A program made the position numbers and the translations under genes. Shown here one piece after another: positions 45,938-54,040 of a stretch of 54,040 nt of DNA (its first letter is position 1; every line of letters starts with the position of its first letter). Source of the DNA: Promethearchaeota archaeon (GTDB taxonomy: Archaea > Asgardarchaeota > Lokiarchaeia > Sigynarchaeales > SOKP01); assembly GCA_030605085.1 (NCBI GenBank), contig JAUWBH010000014.1, forward strand, positions 1 through 54,040, written 5' to 3'. The notes beneath the pieces were generated by a model. The model had not been told where the DNA came from. It saw only the letters and a program-made list of their open reading frames with translations, and did not search any database.

Positions 45938-46912
45938 TTATATAGGAACCGGAATTTCCTCTATGATCTTTTTAATTACTGCCAGCACATCAAGACCTTC
46001 TAATTCTGCCTCAGGTTTTAATAGAATTCGATGGTTAAGCGTAGGTACTGTTAAAGCTCTTACATCGTCAGGAGTAACATATGTTCTTCCTAAAATGCTC
46101 GCTCTTGCCTTTGAACATTTCATTAAAACTAAGCTAGCTCGTGGACTGCAACCTAGCGCAATTTGAGGGTGATTTCTTGTTTTCAAAACAATATCTCGTA
46201 TGTATTTTAGGATGCGTTGGTCTATGTACACCATTGAACACAGTTTCTGAGCGTTTAAAATTTCATCGCTGGTAGTCACTGTATCTACATTTGGAGATTC
46301 TCCACTTAACTGTCTTCTAATAATCTCTATTTCCTCATCTTGTTCGGGATAATCAAGCCAAAGCTTGAAAAGAAATCGATCTATTTGAGCTTCAGGTAGA
46401 GGATAGGTTCCCTCCATTTCTACGGGATTTTCCGTTGCTATTACTATAAATGGCGATTCTAACTTTAAAGTTTCACCTTCAATCGTCACTTGGCGTTCCG
46501 CCATAGCTTCAAGACAGGCAGATTGAGTTTTGGGTGATGCTCGATTAATTTCATCTGCTAAAACTACATTTGCAAAGATAGGTCCCTTTTGAAGGACAAA
46601 CGTACCTTGCTCTTGCGAAAATATTTTTGTACCAGTAATATCAGATGGTAATAAATCTGGAGTAAATTGAACTCGATTAAAAGATATGCCAAGAGTTTTT
46701 GCAAAGGTCTTTGCTAAAACTGTTTTTCCAAGTCCGGGAACACCCTCCAAAATAACGTGCCCATTTACAAGAAGAGCAATAAAAAGTTGCTGCATTATTT
46801 CTCCGTTTCCTACGATAACTCTTGATACTTCAGAAAGAACATCTTGTGCCATTTCTCTAATTGGAGATACATCCAAATCTTGATCACGATACGCTTTTTC
46901 TGGAACTTCCAT
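45938..46912 (-). CDS. moxR: MoxR-family AAA+ ATPase
   Basis: 324 residues. Walker A is G-V-P-G-L-G-K-T-V-L (about 58-67), Walker B V-V-L-A-D-E-I-N-R-A (about 114-123), sensor 1 I-A-T-E-N-P, and sensor 2 lies in G-C-S-P-R-A-S. MoxR proteins act as chaperone-like motors that help assemble or activate complexes, with a DUF58/VWA partner. It is the second gene of the cluster. The DUF4350 gene lies upstream across a repeat-rich 157-base gap. Confidence 0.92.
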   Translation of the reverse strand: MEVPEKAYRDQDLDVSPIREMAQDVLSEVSRVIVGNGEIMQQLFIALLVNGHVILEGVPGLGKTVLAKTFAKTLGISFNRVQFTPDLLPSDITGTKIFSQEQGTFVLQKGPIFANVVLADEINRASPKTQSACLEAMAERQVTIEGETLKLESPFIVIATENPVEMEGTYPLPEAQIDRFLFKLWLDYPEQDEEIEIIRRQLSGESPNVDTVTTSDEILNAQKLCSMVYIDQRILKYIRDIVLKTRNHPQIALGCSPRASLVLMKCSKARASILGRTYVTPDDVRALTVPTLNHRILLKPEAELEGLDVLAVIKKIIEEIPVPI

Positions 46913-46942
46913 AAAAATTCACTTCCTTTTTTTTCTATTTTC

Positions 46943-47027
46943 TTTATTTTGTTTTATTTTGTTTTATTTTGTTTTATTTTGTTTTATTTTGTTTTGTTTT
47001 ATTTTATTTTGTTTTGTTTTATTTTTT
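46943..47027. repeat. decamer A/T repeat in the moxR leader
   Basis: GTTTTATTTT is repeated four times exactly (46951-46990), then in degenerate form to about 47027. It fills the space between moxR and the upstream DUF4350 gene, so on the minus strand it is an AAAATAAAAC array in the moxR leader. Copy number is likely variable. Confidence 0.85.
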
Positions 47028-47069
47028 ACTTTAGATTTTTTTTGAATTTTAAACATGATTAAATATTAT

Positions 47070-48824
47070 TTAGATTGCATCTACTACCCATTCCATCTCA
47101 AAAAATAAATTTTCAAATTCCCGTTCATTTCTGACTTTCGATTTCCCTGCTTTAATTGACAAAATCCGATCCATAAATTTATTTATTCTTCTAATTTTGT
47201 GTCTAGATATACCTGGTTCTTTGGCAGTTACCATATTTATTACATTTTTTGTAGTTAATTTAGCACCACCTAAGAGGGAATTTAATTTCCTTTCTAATCT
47301 TCGGTAAATTAAGGCTAATGCTTTATCATATTTTCTTTTGTCTCTATACCATTCAATCTTTTTAGCAAAAAATGATGATGTTCTAAATTTTAATTTTTCT
47401 TCTTCTTTTTCCTGCTCAGCTATTTTTTTCTCTTCTTTTTTGCCTTTTTTAGGCAAATATCTTCTTAAAGTGTAAACTGCTAAGACAGGATACATGAAAC
47501 TGGTGAAGGGATTAGTAGAAAGTTGAATTACATATTGAAGGATAAAGCCGAATATTCCCGCAGAAGATAAATCTCTTGACTCCTCTGGACGCAGGTGAGC
47601 CTCATCAAATACTACAATCCAGTCGTCTTTCTCTCTATTTTCGTAACTTGTAAGCCATTCAACTATGTTAAGAGCAAATTTTTGGTTGTCATAACCATCC
47701 TCGTTGATTAATTCGTTGTTAAATAAACTAGCATCCCCAGATACAAAAATTCGCGAAGTGCCCGTGTCTTTGGCCATGAAAACCGCTTGTTCCCAACAGA
47801 GGGGGATTTTCTTCAATTCATCGGGAAAATCGGGAACAGCGTCTAAAATATAACTAATATCATAATTGTCATCGTCGTAATCATACATTTCATCGTCGTT
47901 TCTATCAATGAAACTATAAGCACTTGAATATCCTACAACATCCCAGCCCGAATATTCGACAAATGGACCACCCAAAGCAGCAGTACTCTGTGAAAGAATT
48001 ACTTCGTCAATCCCGGATGTAATTGGATGAGATGGAAAGTCTACAATTACAGGAAATTCTGGGCTCGTATCGTAAGACTCGTTATCGCGCAATGTTCCAT
48101 CAGGAAAAATTGTTAATGGTATTTCATCTTTTACATCTGGATCAACCATATTTGCTAAAAATATTTCCCACAATAAAGTACTGGTACTGCCTTGGTCATG
48201 CAATAATAGAAGCGAATTACTTTCGTTAAAAAATTTTATGAAGTAAGGAATTTCGTGAAGAGGGTTATAATATTGATTAGCTCCAAAAATAATTAATAAG
48301 ATATATTTATCTTCTTCTTCGGCCAAACGTTCGGTTGCTGATAATGATGATTGTAAATTGTAACAATCGTATCCTTCCTCTTCTAATAATAGCATAAAAT
48401 CCGCACCTCCGTTCCAGTCTTCGTTATATGCTGAGAAATTCTGATCAGTTTTACCTTGATCAACTATTGGAGCTAATAATGGAATAAAAGAAAAAACAAA
48501 TATTATCAAGAATAACGCTTGTTTGTATATTGAACCAGCCCTTACTTTTTTTCGAGATTTTGTTTCGCGTGCTTTTGGCATTCTGACATTTTTAATAAAA
48601 ATTAGGAAACTAAGGCCCAAAAATGCTGCTCCAACATAACAAGCAAATGGAAGATACGAAATATACACTGGAAGCTCGCCAGGATGGGATTTTTGGTAAG
48701 AAGCAATGAAGAATTGAACTACAATTCCGTAAACCACGAGATAGAATATGAAAAAAATGTAAACGATTCCCTTTGAGATATTAATACTTTTTTTAGACGA
48801 TTTACCGCCTTTAACTTTTACCAT
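47070..48824 (-). CDS. DUF4350-type membrane protein of the MoxR cluster
   Basis: 584 residues. Two N-terminal membrane helices are followed by an extracytoplasmic GATase1-like Rossmann part (W-N-G-G-A-D-F-M-L-L-L-E-E-E-G-Y; L-L-L-L-H-D-Q-G-S), a conserved W-I-V-V-F-D-E-A-H-L-R-P, a third helix and a cytosolic lysine-rich tail. This is the DUF4350 layout that accompanies MoxR-DUF58 genes. It probably senses or presents an external ligand; this is inference. Confidence 0.8.
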   Translation of the reverse strand: MVKVKGGKSSKKSINISKGIVYIFFIFYLVVYGIVVQFFIASYQKSHPGELPVYISYLPFACYVGAAFLGLSFLIFIKNVRMPKARETKSRKKVRAGSIYKQALFLIIFVFSFIPLLAPIVDQGKTDQNFSAYNEDWNGGADFMLLLEEEGYDCYNLQSSLSATERLAEEEDKYILLIIFGANQYYNPLHEIPYFIKFFNESNSLLLLHDQGSTSTLLWEIFLANMVDPDVKDEIPLTIFPDGTLRDNESYDTSPEFPVIVDFPSHPITSGIDEVILSQSTAALGGPFVEYSGWDVVGYSSAYSFIDRNDDEMYDYDDDNYDISYILDAVPDFPDELKKIPLCWEQAVFMAKDTGTSRIFVSGDASLFNNELINEDGYDNQKFALNIVEWLTSYENREKDDWIVVFDEAHLRPEESRDLSSAGIFGFILQYVIQLSTNPFTSFMYPVLAVYTLRRYLPKKGKKEEKKIAEQEKEEEKLKFRTSSFFAKKIEWYRDKRKYDKALALIYRRLERKLNSLLGGAKLTTKNVINMVTAKEPGISRHKIRRINKFMDRILSIKAGKSKVRNEREFENLFFEMEWVVDAI

Positions 48825-49003
48825 TTTTTTTAAAATTAAATCTTAAAATTGCTTAATTAGTAATCTCATTATAGACTTTCAGTAATAAATATTATATTTA
48901 AATTTTAGTAATTTTTGTCGAATTGCTAACTAAATGATTAAACTTGATAACATTTCTTTAATAGCCACAAAAAAAGAAAAACTCTTCTGTTAAAAAAGTT
49001 TAA

Positions 49004-52000
49004 TTAAAAAATTAAGTGATATTTACCTTCCTCAAAAACAAGAAAACCATCTTTCAATAATCCATCAATAAGAGAATTTAAAGTGCCTTCAATTAACCTG
49101 TGTTCACTCCCAGTACAAATCCATAAATTTTCTAATGAATTATCGAAAGGATCCAAATTGACATGGTGAACTATATATTCTGATTTCAAGTATTTACCAT
49201 CAATAAGGTATTTTTGAGAAATTTCTCGAGATTGAAGACTTGCTAAGTGTCGTTCCATAATATAACGATATTCAAGCATCCAACCATCATTTCTTATTGC
49301 AAAAGGATTTCCATATTCTCTCGGCACTCTTTTCCAAACTCGATTGTCTTTAACATACTTATTAAAGCCATGTTTACTTCGACGAATATTGTGAACATTT
49401 TCGCGCCAATGTCTAGCTCTATCTATTGAAATCCCGCATAATTTTCCCAATCTTCCATTAGTTAAATTGAATCTTTCATCACGAACAATGCGTTTGACCC
49501 ACGCTTCGTGCATGTATAAAGGATTTCCGTCTGAGCAATATTGCTTAGGATTCAGCAGAAATTCTTTATATGGTGCATTTCGACCAAGTCGATGCTTGAC
49601 AGTCCAGAATTTGTTAGGCATGTCATCCCAAACGAGATTCTTGATAGTATCCTTCAAAAAATCTATGTCTTTATAAGGAATTACAGATATTGGTCTCAAT
49701 TTTTCCTTAATTTCACGAGGGCTTAGTGTTTTTCTAAAATCAAAATATTTATTAAAATAATACTTACCTTCTTTGAAAAAAACTTGACCTAACTTAATTA
49801 AAATGCTCATATGTTTAAATAAATCTCCCTTTAAGTTTAGATGTGATTTATCGTCTTCATAAACCCATAAATTTTCTAATATATTATTACTAGGGATAAA
49901 ATTGATATGGTGAACAACACAATCTATGTCTAAATACAACCCACTATGTAAATACTTTTTAGCGATTTCTAAATCTCGATATTCTCGTTTTGTTAAGTTT
50001 GGATCTTTTTCACGAGATAAAAGTTCCGCCAGATATCGTTCCATTACAATTACATGTTTAGGTCGAATATATTTACCTCCACTTGTTTTATGTGGCAGTA
50101 TTTGTGGATGTTGATACTCTATTGGCATGAGTATTGTTTTATAACCTTTTCTGGTAGTATATTCTCCTTTTATTGCTCTTGCTGGAATATTATGTCTAAT
50201 GTGCCGCCAATAGCCCATCGCAGTTCTGCTTAATCCACATATTTGACCTAATTCAGTATCGTTTAATTGTAATTCCTTATCATTATAAACTCGTTTTAAC
50301 CACTCTTCATGTCTATATAAGGGATTCGTTTTTGAACAATCTGAAAAAGGATCTAAAGAAATTGTAATATATGGCGACTTCTGATTTTTACGATATTTAA
50401 CAGTCCAGTCAATCGACTCGTCCCAATCAAATTTTTTTATTTTTTCTTTAAAATTTTCTAAATCTTCTATATTTATAGCATATATTTCATCAATTTCTTT
50501 ATTTTGTTTTTCAATTTCTTCGTTTCTATATATTAACTCTCTTGATTCACTTAAAAGATCTGATTTTTCTACTGTATATTCTTCTTCTTTCCTTGAATTC
50601 GATTCCTTCTCTCCATTAAATTCGTAATTTTTATTATCTTTCATCGTATCTTGTTCTATAAGTTTCTTATTATACTCCTCGATTTTTTCGTTTAACATTA
50701 ATTGGCTGATGGGTTCGCGCGATAAAGTTGCTTTAGGTATCCATTTGTGTTTTAAATTCGCATCCCAATTTCTTAGTAAATCCTCTCCTATAAAGCGTAT
50801 AAAGTTAGTAGAGGGAATTTTCCCGCATTTGCTTTCAATTAGATCGAACACTATAGTTGTGAAATAACGCACATCGTCCATAAAGGTCAACCCGTATATC
50901 TGATCTAAATTCAATCTAAATTGTAATTTCTTGTAATACTCGGCAAATTCTTTCCTGCTAACCAAATCGACCTCATCAAAATATTTGTATTTTATTTCGC
51001 TATCTAATATATTTAACTTAATCCCAATAGACCCGTTCTCTGTCAAATCGGCTCTAATTCCCTCCCGTTCCGCTTTAGATTTTTTGAAATAGCCTTGATT
51101 TACTATTGAGTCGTATGTGATTCTACAAATAACGATTATAAAGCTCCATTTAAAGTTATACGAGAATTCTTCGTCGTACATAAAAGTATCAAGACCTCCC
51201 AAATACTTCGCGACTTCGCGATAGAATCCTTCAAGTTCTGAAACATTGAATTTGCCAACGACTAGATTGAAAACAAATTGCGCTAAATTACGTAAATTAG
51301 TTAAATATTCGCAACTGAAAATCTGATCTAACCTTAATCGAGTGCGCAATTTCTCGTAATTCTCTTCAAATTCTTCCCTGCGAACTTTGTCCAGCTTTTT
51401 TAACCACTCGTAAGGAAATGGTCGTCTAATTACCTTCCGTCTTAACCATTTCGCAATTCTATTTAGCTGAGAAGTTGTAGGGTTTAGCAGATTTCTTTTG
51501 AAATCTAATTTGAACGTAGGATGTATAATAAAACGGTAAATGTATCTACTAAGAAATAGCATTACCTTACGATTAAATTCGTTGTCTTCGATACAAGCTT
51601 CGTCCTTTAATAAGTAATTAGTAATCGTTTGGTTAATCCCGCTAAGTCTTGAGATTTTGTATTTCCCCGAAACTAACCTAAAAACGGTATTTACTAACGT
51701 TTGTAAATAAGTTAAAAAGGTTGAGTTGTACGCACTATCCGATTTTAACCGAGATTGCAGTTTCCTGAAATCTTTATGAAACCTTTTCCTGCTTACTTTG
51801 TCCAAACCTTCCGTAAAATTTTTTCCTAGTGATCCTTTAGATATTAAATTTCTTAAGTCCTCGGCAATTTCGTTTATTTGCAATGCTGTCAAGTCTTTCT
51901 GACCTTTTTTTAACTCAGAAGTAAAATCTGGATCTATTAGCCAACAGTAAATATTTCTGCTAAGAAAAATCGTTAAATTACGGTTAAAATCGTTATCTTC

Positions 52001-52045
52001 CAAATATTCCATCAGATTATTATCGTTACTTATCTCTCTTATCAT
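49004..52045 (-). CDS. 1013-residue modular protein: three N-terminal repeats plus tandem HTH-HNH modules
   Basis: The N-terminal half holds three repeats of about 140 residues with the pattern D-N-E/D-F-N-R-x-x-x-x-F-L-S-R, then V-S/R-R-x-x-F ... L-Q/R-x-R-L (the third more divergent). After a charged linker come two similar modules. Each has W-T-V-K-Y/H-R, N-P-L-Y-x-H-E-x-W-x-K-R, a helix-turn-helix (L-G-Q-I-C-G-L-S-R-T; L-G-K-L-C-G-I-S-I-D) and an HNH core (V-V-H-H-I-N-F-I-P-S-N-N and I-V-H-H-V-N-L-D-P-F-D-N), both ending L-E-N-L-W. It is probably a DNA-binding nuclease. It is next to an IS element in accessory DNA. Confidence 0.65.
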   Translation of the reverse strand: MIREISNDNNLMEYLEDNDFNRNLTIFLSRNIYCWLIDPDFTSELKKGQKDLTALQINEIAEDLRNLISKGSLGKNFTEGLDKVSRKRFHKDFRKLQSRLKSDSAYNSTFLTYLQTLVNTVFRLVSGKYKISRLSGINQTITNYLLKDEACIEDNEFNRKVMLFLSRYIYRFIIHPTFKLDFKRNLLNPTTSQLNRIAKWLRRKVIRRPFPYEWLKKLDKVRREEFEENYEKLRTRLRLDQIFSCEYLTNLRNLAQFVFNLVVGKFNVSELEGFYREVAKYLGGLDTFMYDEEFSYNFKWSFIIVICRITYDSIVNQGYFKKSKAEREGIRADLTENGSIGIKLNILDSEIKYKYFDEVDLVSRKEFAEYYKKLQFRLNLDQIYGLTFMDDVRYFTTIVFDLIESKCGKIPSTNFIRFIGEDLLRNWDANLKHKWIPKATLSREPISQLMLNEKIEEYNKKLIEQDTMKDNKNYEFNGEKESNSRKEEEYTVEKSDLLSESRELIYRNEEIEKQNKEIDEIYAINIEDLENFKEKIKKFDWDESIDWTVKYRKNQKSPYITISLDPFSDCSKTNPLYRHEEWLKRVYNDKELQLNDTELGQICGLSRTAMGYWRHIRHNIPARAIKGEYTTRKGYKTILMPIEYQHPQILPHKTSGGKYIRPKHVIVMERYLAELLSREKDPNLTKREYRDLEIAKKYLHSGLYLDIDCVVHHINFIPSNNILENLWVYEDDKSHLNLKGDLFKHMSILIKLGQVFFKEGKYYFNKYFDFRKTLSPREIKEKLRPISVIPYKDIDFLKDTIKNLVWDDMPNKFWTVKHRLGRNAPYKEFLLNPKQYCSDGNPLYMHEAWVKRIVRDERFNLTNGRLGKLCGISIDRARHWRENVHNIRRSKHGFNKYVKDNRVWKRVPREYGNPFAIRNDGWMLEYRYIMERHLASLQSREISQKYLIDGKYLKSEYIVHHVNLDPFDNSLENLWICTGSEHRLIEGTLNSLIDGLLKDGFLVFEEGKYHLIF

Positions 52046-52164
52046 TTTTCACACTTTCCTCCCTTTATCGTTTAATATTTTCAATTGAATTCAATTTTAC
52101 TTTAATGAAAAGTAGATAATAGATCTTTATAAAGAAAAAAAAAAATTTTATACATTTTTGGGTA

Positions 52165-52182
52165 TAACACCTTTTAGGTGAT
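52165..52182. repeat. left terminal inverted repeat of the IS
   Basis: TAACACCTTTTAGGTGAT, matched in inverse orientation at 53699-53716. Confidence 0.85.
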
Positions 52183-52198
52183 CATCGAATTTAAGTTT

Positions 52199-53509
52199 TT
52201 ACTCGTAGCCGCTTAGAATGGTTTGAACGAGAACTCGCTTGCCTTCAGGGATTCTATACCCTATATTTTTCTTTTTATCATCTCTCATTAAATATTTGTA
52301 CAAAGGGCGCCCTGCCAGATTAGTAAATGGGATATGTCCATATTCCACGAGGAACGCATGTAGTGTAAATAATTGATGACCGTACTCTTTATCTCTCTGT
52401 TTTTTCCCCGCCCCGTTCCCCTTTACTTGTGAATGTTTGCTTTCTATTAAGTTGGTGGTAATGTGTTTTCCCTTAAAAATTTTAAAGATAGGCGTGAGCA
52501 TCTGAAGCATCCACTTTTTAGCGCCACTCCTCATTGATAATTTGTTTGACTCGAAATTTACATATATTTTGGCTATACCTTCTTTCTGGAACGAGTCGGA
52601 TTGGTAATTTTCCGATTTTTGCCGCCATTTTGCGTTCTTATTTTGAACTTTATCTGAATTTCGAGATCTCCCTCTCTTTGCTTGAATTTTCCCCTTAATG
52701 AACTTGATCTCCCATTTAAATTTTAGCTCGTGCTTATTATGATAAAATGCTTTCCAATGCGTATAGATCTTATAATGTAAGAAGTGAAGCCCGAGGTTTT
52801 TAAATCTACTGATAATAATTTCTCCGCGTTGATCTTTATTGTGTAATTGAGCAACATGGATTACATTACTGCCAAATTTTTTAGCAATTGATTTATAGGA
52901 AGGCTCTCCATCGGTGATGAGGATTTTAAGCCTTTTTCTACACGCTTCAGGGATTTTTTCGAACGCTCTAAGAATCGATTCCTTCAGATTTCCCTCGTCT
53001 ACGGGATCCGTAGAAAGCGTTTCAAAATTATTGTTGATAAATACGATTTCTGCATTGGAATTACCCCGAGAACCCATATATGTCTCGTCTCCTAATATGA
53101 CCCCTCTTGGAAGTGCCTTGATTTTTTGTTCAATTACCTTCGAATTCTGTTGAAATACTTGCAAAATAAACGATTTCTTGAATTGGCTTAACTTTTGTTG
53201 TGTAATTCCCCATAGTATTGCTACTCCTATGAGTGGATATTTTAAAATAAATAACTCGTAAAGGATCTTTTTAATTCTTTCTTGATAAAGTAATAAATTT
53301 ATCATTTTAAGATCGTTTCCAAACCGTTTCCCGCATTGTGAACATTGGACTCTATGATCTTTTTTGTGCTCTAAGGTGTTAAATCCATCCCATATAATAG
53401 AGCCGATATGAGCGCACATTATTTGGGAAGTAGATTTTGAATTCCGCTTTTTAGGACCGAAAAAAAAATTTATCCGAATCTTCTCATTTAAAGCAGGATA
53501 TACCATCAT
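52199..53509 (-). CDS. IS transposase (zinc ribbon plus DDE domain)
   Basis: 436 residues. An N-terminal zinc ribbon (M-C-A-H ... C-S-Q-C-G-K-R-F, about 32-66) is followed by the DDE core: G-D-E-T-Y-M-G-S-R-G (first Asp, about 145), L-I-T-D-G-E-P-S-Y-K (second Asp, about 200) and N-L-I-E-S-K-H-S-Q-V-K (Glu, about 362). D-E-T-Y-x-G and N-x-I-E-S-x-x-S-x-x-K suit the IS1595 (ISXO2-like) group. The frame is intact, so the enzyme may be active. The first residues (V-Y-P-A-L-N-E-K-I-R) are also found in the remnant at 2627. Confidence 0.8.
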   Translation of the reverse strand: MMVYPALNEKIRINFFFGPKKRNSKSTSQIMCAHIGSIIWDGFNTLEHKKDHRVQCSQCGKRFGNDLKMINLLLYQERIKKILYELFILKYPLIGVAILWGITQQKLSQFKKSFILQVFQQNSKVIEQKIKALPRGVILGDETYMGSRGNSNAEIVFINNNFETLSTDPVDEGNLKESILRAFEKIPEACRKRLKILITDGEPSYKSIAKKFGSNVIHVAQLHNKDQRGEIIISRFKNLGLHFLHYKIYTHWKAFYHNKHELKFKWEIKFIKGKIQAKRGRSRNSDKVQNKNAKWRQKSENYQSDSFQKEGIAKIYVNFESNKLSMRSGAKKWMLQMLTPIFKIFKGKHITTNLIESKHSQVKGNGAGKKQRDKEYGHQLFTLHAFLVEYGHIPFTNLAGRPLYKYLMRDDKKKNIGYRIPEGKRVLVQTILSGYE

Positions 53510-53569
53510 TTTATTCTACCAATTTTTAACTTCTAATTAATATTGGGGAGCCCTTCTATTTTAATGTTT

Positions 53570-53584
53570 CCCCGGAAGCTGGGG
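53570..53584 (-). promoter_or_regulatory. conserved GC-rich hairpin in the transposase leader
   Basis: Within an A/T-rich leader, CCCC and GGGG close a 7-nt loop. The upstream GGGC can instead pair with the GCCC that overlaps the same CCCC. The pairing is kept by G-U wobbles in the diverged copy near 2552-2566. Confidence 0.4.
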
Positions 53585-53698
53585 CGCTTAATTGCCCAAA
53601 GAATGATAGATTACGAAATAAAAATGTATCAGATCCAAAGGTTTATATGATATCCATCTAAATTTTTACAAAATAAGGAAAAGAAAAAAAATTGGGTT

Positions 53699-53716
53699 AT
53701 CACCTAAAAGGTGTTA
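53699..53716. repeat. right terminal inverted repeat of the IS
   Basis: This is the reverse complement of 52165-52182. The right end is followed by the possible target duplication ACATTTTT. Confidence 0.85.
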
Positions 53717-53899
53717 ATGCCACATTTTTAGTTTTTTGGTTATTTACATTTTTGGAAAATTCTTCTTTTTAAAAAAACGATCCCATAATATTAGGGCAAG
53801 AAAATATCTTCAAAAATGATTAATGTGGATTCTTTACTACAACATTTTTTGTTTATAAAGATATACAAATTGTTACTATAAAGCATCTTCAAAAAGGTG

Positions 53900-54040
53900 A
53901 TGAAAAATAAATTTACGAAAAAAATTTGTTATGGTCGGGATTTTTATCTTAGTGTTTATTCTTATGAGTTTTAACGTTCAAAACAACTCTGAAATATATA
54001 ATCATTATTTTCCGCATAAACTTAGACATCATTGTCTATT
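53900..54040 (+). pseudogene. start of a secreted or anchored protein with a one-base frame break; cut by the window edge
   Basis: ATG 53900 follows AAAAAGGTG. It encodes M-K-N-K-F-T-K-K and then, in its own frame, stops after about 17 residues. If one A is removed from the A7 run at 53918-53924, the reading becomes M-K-N-K-F-T-K-K-F-V-M-V-G-I-F-I-L-V-F, a clear signal peptide, and stays open to the end of the window (N-N-S-E-I-Y-N-H-Y). Alternatively ATG 53931 starts the protein directly. The family cannot be told from this length. Confidence 0.45.

Larger units (their letters stand above)
52160..53722 (-). mobile_element. complete IS element (DDE transposase, IS1595-like)
   Basis: It is bounded by inverted repeats TAACACCTTTTAGGTGAT (52165-52182) and its reverse complement (53699-53716). 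The repeat is itself a small hairpin (CACCT TTT AGGTG). ACATTTTT flanks both sides (52152-52159 and 53723-53730), a possible 8-bp target duplication, though A/T-rich. The element carries one transposase gene and a 210-base non-coding leader at its right end. A truncated relative lies at 2411-2751. Confidence 0.8.

Noticed and set aside
46943..47027. CRISPR array
   Set aside because: The repeats are contiguous 10-mers of A/T without spacers. No CRISPR array was seen anywhere in the window.

Overview
The window is very AT-rich, with archaeal-style TATA boxes, many TTG/GTG starts and closely spaced genes. The gene content points to an Asgard archaeon, most likely a Lokiarchaeia-type lineage. Evidence for this: a Roadblock/LC7 protein, longin-like small proteins, a pair of V4R/TRAPP-like proteins, a Trm112-like protein, a ribophorin-I-like protein, a eukaryote-like Sec61 beta, an Alg7/AglH-type N-glycan enzyme, type-II methionine aminopeptidase, and F420 and HdrC genes. 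This assignment is inferred from protein families only; no rRNA is present. Two central-metabolism genes (tpiA, leuS) are of the bacterial type and look acquired.

Layout. 1-3.1 kb is accessory DNA: a broken zinc-ribbon gene, a secreted beta-helix protein, and a scrap heap holding the 5' end of an IS element, a duplicated piece of the beta-helix gene and an HNH/zinc-like fragment. 3.2-11.4 kb (minus strand) is an envelope and lipid-linked-sugar block: DUF362, PHP, UbiA/DPPR-synthase-like, a frame-broken M48 protease, ATP-grasp and AglH-like. A split tRNA-Gln gene follows at 11.5 kb, then Trm112-like, a candidate structured ncRNA, a Flp-type pilin and a decayed PD-(D/E)XK nuclease. 15.2-22.9 kb carries ribophorin-I-like, Sec61 beta, MazG-like, sugar and glycosyl genes, Map and Roadblock. 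23-29.8 kb has a large unknown protein, SIR2 and TnpB remnants, V4R proteins, thioredoxin and a 7-TM protein. 30-37 kb has HdrC, TIM, longin-like proteins, LeuRS and a glycosyltransferase. 37.3-43 kb is a plus-strand cofactor operon (two radical SAM proteins flanking a lipoate/octanoyl transferase, a hotdog thioesterase, a CofE-nitroreductase fusion and CofD). 43-48.8 kb is a MoxR-DUF58-DUF4350 cluster. 49-53.7 kb is accessory again: a giant tandem HTH-HNH protein and an intact IS element.

Main observation. Four short introns in this window fold into the bulge-helix-bulge (BHB) shape cut by the archaeal tRNA splicing endonuclease. Two are in the tRNA-Gln gene (variable loop, 32 nt; T-loop, 29 nt). 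Two lie inside protein-coding genes: Sec61 beta (30 nt) and thioredoxin (36 nt). Each coding intron contains in-frame TAA stops, is a multiple of three, falls between codons, and when cut at the canonical bulge positions restores a family-typical protein whose second exon begins exactly at an AUG. Protein-gene BHB introns are rare in archaea, so two within 11 kb suggests mRNA splicing may be widespread in this genome.

A second pattern is a set of three genes (M48 protease, longin-like protein, a secreted protein at the right edge) whose frames are each restored by removing one base from a long A/T run. These could be base-calling errors or real slippage sites.
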